Shown one piece after another: positions 61,510 through 64,000 of a DNA stretch of 64,000 bases; the first letter of the stretch is position 1; every line of letters begins with the position of its first letter. The notes under the pieces are model-generated. The model was not told the DNA's origin. It searched no databases and saw only the letters and a list, made by a program, of their open reading frames with translations. Where the stretch lies: assembly GCA_030447415.1 (NCBI GenBank), contig JAUJOZ010000011.1, forward strand, positions 1-64,000. Reading direction: 5' to 3'. This DNA comes from Thermomicrobiales bacterium (GTDB lineage Bacteria > Chloroflexota > Chloroflexia > Thermomicrobiales > UBA6265). A program made the translations under genes and the position numbers.

Positions 61510-62133
61510 GTGATTGCGGGCGAGGTCAAGGGCTTTCGACTGAAAGGGCCGCCGAGCCGCGGCACCCGACCGATGGCCGACAAGATCAAGGGCGCACTCT
61601 TCTCGATGCTCGGCTCCCTCGGCGTCGAGCCGGAGCGGGTGCTGGACCTGTACGCCGGCACGGGTAGCATCGGGATCGAGGCCCTCTCGCGGGGGGCAAG
61701 CTGGGCGGACTTCGTCGAGCAGAACGCCGCCGCCGCCGCCGTGGTCCGCGCCAACCTCCAGCACACCCGCTTCGCCGACACCGCCCGTGTCCACCAGGAG
61801 CCGGTCGCCGCCTTCCTCCGAGGAAACCGCCGCCAGCCACCTTACGATCTGGTGATCATGGACCCGCCCTACGCTGATCCGGAGATTGTTTCAACCCTTG
61901 AACGGATCGGAGCCTCGCCGCTGGTACAATCCGGCGCGGTTGTCGCCGTCGGGCACTCGCTACGGGTTACCTTGCCGGAGGGACTCGGGCGCCTGACCCG
62001 GCTGCGGGAGCGCTGCCACGGCGACAGCTGTTTCTCGGTCTACGAGGTTGTCGACGACGAGATGGCGGCGGGTGCTGAATCCAACGGGACGACCGCCGAC
62101 GCAGAGTCCGGGGGCGAGGTGGCCGGAACGTGA
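61510..62133 (+). CDS. rsmD: 16S rRNA (guanine966-N2)-methyltransferase
   Basis: VIAGEVKGFRLKGPPSRGTRPMADKIKGALFSML, VLDLYAGTGSIGIEALSRGA, YDLVIMDPPYADP. Confidence 0.94.
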   Translation: MIAGEVKGFRLKGPPSRGTRPMADKIKGALFSMLGSLGVEPERVLDLYAGTGSIGIEALSRGASWADFVEQNAAAAAVVRANLQHTRFADTARVHQEPVAAFLRGNRRQPPYDLVIMDPPYADPEIVSTLERIGASPLVQSGAVVAVGHSLRVTLPEGLGRLTRLRERCHGDSCFSVYEVVDDEMAAGAESNGTTADAESGGEVAGT

Positions 62134-62651
62134 TGGTGGCGATCTACCCTGGGAGCTTCGACCCGATCACGCTCGGGCACGTCGACGTGGCCTGCCGTGC
62201 CGCGCGCCTGTTCGACCGCCTGATCGTCGCCGTCTACGCTGGCGGGGAGAAGCCCGGCGGGCTCTTCTCCCTGGCGGAGCGGCTGGCCTTGGCGCAGGAG
62301 GCGCTGGTTCCCCAGGCGGGCCGGAACATCGCCGTTGACAGCTTCTCGGGGCTGACCGTAGAGTACGCCCGCAGCGTGGGAGCGGGGACAATCGTGCGCG
62401 GTCTGCGGGCCGTGTCCGACTTCGAGTACGAGTTCAAGCTGGCCCACATGAACGACCACCTGGCGCCGGAGATCGAGGTCGTTTGCCTGGTCGCCTCCTC
62501 CCGTCACTCCTTCATCAGCTCCAGCCTGATTCGCGAAGTAGCCGCCCTCGGCGGCAACATGGACGGGCTGGTGCCGCCGCACGTCGGCGAGGCGCTGCGG
62601 GAGAGGTTTCCCGTGTGCGCCGGCCCGCTGCCTGCGGGATCGCACCGGTGA
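62130..62651 (+). CDS. coaD: Phosphopantetheine adenylyltransferase
   Basis: AIYPGSFDPITLGHVDVACRAARLFD, RGLRAVSDFEYEFKLAHMND, SSRHSFISSSLIREVAALGGN. Confidence 0.96.
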   Translation: MMVAIYPGSFDPITLGHVDVACRAARLFDRLIVAVYAGGEKPGGLFSLAERLALAQEALVPQAGRNIAVDSFSGLTVEYARSVGAGTIVRGLRAVSDFEYEFKLAHMNDHLAPEIEVVCLVASSRHSFISSSLIREVAALGGNMDGLVPPHVGEALRERFPVCAGPLPAGSHR

Positions 62652-62675
62652 CGCTCCCGCTCGGAGTCACCCACG

Positions 62676-63221
62676 ATGGCTGACGGCGGATCGCCCCAGC
62701 AGCAGGATCAAACGGCCCCGCCCCAGGCACAGTTGGGGAACGGGGCGGTCGACATCCTCTTCCTCGTAGATCGCCTGGAAGAGTTGGTCGGGGTCGGCAA
62801 GCGTGTTCCGTTCAGTGGCCGGGTGATGGTCGAGGAGGAAGAGTTCCTTGCTCTGGTCGACCAGTTGCGCGTCGCCGTCCCGAACGAGATCAAGCAGGCG
62901 CAGCGGGTGATTAAGGAACGCGAAGGGATCATCGGCGAGGCGCAGGAGGAGGCGGCTCGGATCCTCGAGGCCGCCCGCAAGCGCGCCGAGTACATCGTCT
63001 CGCAGCAGGGGATCCTCAACGACGCGCGGCAGAAGAGCGAGGAACTGCTGCGGGAGGTCGAGGCGGAGGCCAAGCGCTCGCTCGGCGAGATCGACGTCTA
63101 CGCCCTGCGGCAGTTCGGGATGGCCGAGGAGGCGATCCGCCACAGCCTGGAAACGCTCAGCGCCGCATTGGAGGAGACGAGCCACAATCTCAAGGCCGCC
63201 AAGGAGGCAGTCGGGCAGTAG
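62676..63221 (+). CDS. Coiled-coil protein (ATP synthase B/DivIVA-like architecture)
   Basis: FLVDRLEELVGVGKRVPFSGRVMVEEEEFLALVDQLRVAVPNEIKQAQRVIKEREGIIGEAQEEAARILEAARKRAE. Confidence 0.8.
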   Translation: MADGGSPQQQDQTAPPQAQLGNGAVDILFLVDRLEELVGVGKRVPFSGRVMVEEEEFLALVDQLRVAVPNEIKQAQRVIKEREGIIGEAQEEAARILEAARKRAEYIVSQQGILNDARQKSEELLREVEAEAKRSLGEIDVYALRQFGMAEEAIRHSLETLSAALEETSHNLKAAKEAVGQ

Positions 63222-63230
63222 CGCGGTTGG

Positions 63231-63707
63231 TTAGCCGAAGATGGCCAACTGGAAGCCAGGTAGCCAGTCCCATCCATCCTGTCCGTGCATCTCCCTCGCC
63301 CAGCCCCTGCGGCTCACGCTCGGGCCCGTGAACAGCGACCGTCTGCTGGCCGGGGCGAACCACCCAGAGCAGTGGGGGTCTGGCTCTGAGGTCCGAGGCC
63401 ACCGGGAGGCAGCCCGGTGTTCCCCTCTCGGTCGCAACCTGTGGGAGCGCACGACCACCATATCCCGAGCAATCAGGAGGTTCGGGTCCCGCGCCAAGAT
63501 GAACCACGCTCGTGCGTCGTGGCCGTTGCCTAAGCGTTGTTGCAGAACATAACCGCGGACGTAAACCACGAGCCACCCTCCGGTCTCACCCTGTACCTGA
63601 CCATCCGGTGGCAGCCGTTACAGGTCTCCGTCGATCACGTCGAACCGATGATTGTCGTCGGGACGACGCTCTCGTTCCTCGGCGGTTGTGCGCCTCGTCG
63701 TGGCCAT
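63231..63707 (-). pseudogene. Uma2-family endonuclease relic
   Basis: MATTRRTTAEERERRPDDNHRFDVIDGDL*RLPPDGQVQGETGGWLVVYVRGYVLQQRLG...ARAWFILARDPNLLIARDMVVVRSHRL, in-frame TAA at 63618-63620. Confidence 0.65.
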
Positions 63708-63811
63708 CGTGGTAGCGCTCCGCTGGTCCGCGGCCAACGACCGAACCCGTTCCAGACCCACTGGCTGTTCCCGAGCCTCACCCCACTATCCTCGTCTCGA
63801 GTCCCGCCTGA

Positions 63812-63841
63812 TTGACCCGTCCCTGTCTCGACCGCTATACT
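63812..63841 (+). promoter_or_regulatory. Sigma70-type promoter
   Basis: TTGACC-N18-TATACT upstream of the terminal gene, followed by hairpin CGCCGGGC-TCG-GCCCGGCG (63852-63870). Confidence 0.7.
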
Positions 63842-63903
63842 TTCGCGGTTGCGCCGGGCTCGGCCCGGCGTCTGCACGTTGACAGGGGCACGTCCACACG
63901 ACC

Positions 63904-64000
63904 ATGGCGACCGATCGCGACCGCGGCACCGCCCGCGGCATGGACCTCCACAACGACACTGCGATCAACGTCGTCGGGTTGCTCAAGGAGCCGATCGGCG
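63904..64000 (+). CDS. DUF177/YceD family protein, N-terminal fragment cut by window edge
   Basis: MATDRDRGTARGMDLHNDTAINVVGLLKEPIG; position downstream of coaD is consistent with yceD-rpmF. Confidence 0.65.
   Translation, partial: MATDRDRGTARGMDLHNDTAINVVGLLKEPIG

Noticed and set aside
1-64000. CRISPR arrays, rRNA, prophage or restriction/defence islands
   Set aside because: No regularly spaced repeats, rRNA sequence, phage structural genes or recognisable defence effectors were seen in the sequence or ORF track.

Overview
High-GC bacterial chromosomal window. Gene content (split cytochrome b/Rieske cluster, rpmB-Gls24-FakA-DegV-recG...rsmD-coaD block, large ATPase-LuxR regulators) suggests Chloroflexota/Thermomicrobia; this is an inference, as no marker search was possible. 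Main content, left to right: PAS/GAF/GGDEF/EAL protein with a shortened EAL domain; frameshifted M1 peptidase; two divergent STAND-ATPase/LuxR regulators next to inverted ComM gene fragments and twin perfect palindromes; NnrU-like protein; cyclodeaminase; quinol:acceptor oxidoreductase cluster (cyt b split in two, Rieske, cyt c followed by two near-identical cupredoxin domains in other frames); tRNA-Val(CAC); RidA; disrupted VanW protein; DUF2342-like metalloprotease; uracil-DNA glycosylase; MFS; purH; acyl-CoA dehydrogenase; Liv-type ABC operon; CoA-ester lyase; thiO; cyclase; PfkB kinase; aldose epimerase; queG; rpmB; Gls24-FakA-DegV-DegV-recG; then an interrupting segment (receiver protein, HEAT-repeat protein with an in-frame amber, DHA2-type MFS with an in-frame amber, Rrf2 regulator), then rsmD-coaD, an Uma2 relic and the start of a DUF177/YceD gene. 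The strongest leads are: (i) a shared GTAAC-N7-GTTAC operator upstream of the Rrf2 regulator and between it and the MFS pump; (ii) two perfect CCCCAT-NN-ATGGGG palindromes upstream of a cupin gene beside a LuxR regulator; (iii) a cyt c-cupredoxin-cupredoxin triple fusion whose linkers change frame; (iv) inverted ComM fragments; (v) an unusually high number of frame-disrupted conserved genes, which may be real decay or sequence error. No CRISPR array, rRNA or convincing defence system was seen. All searches were by eye.
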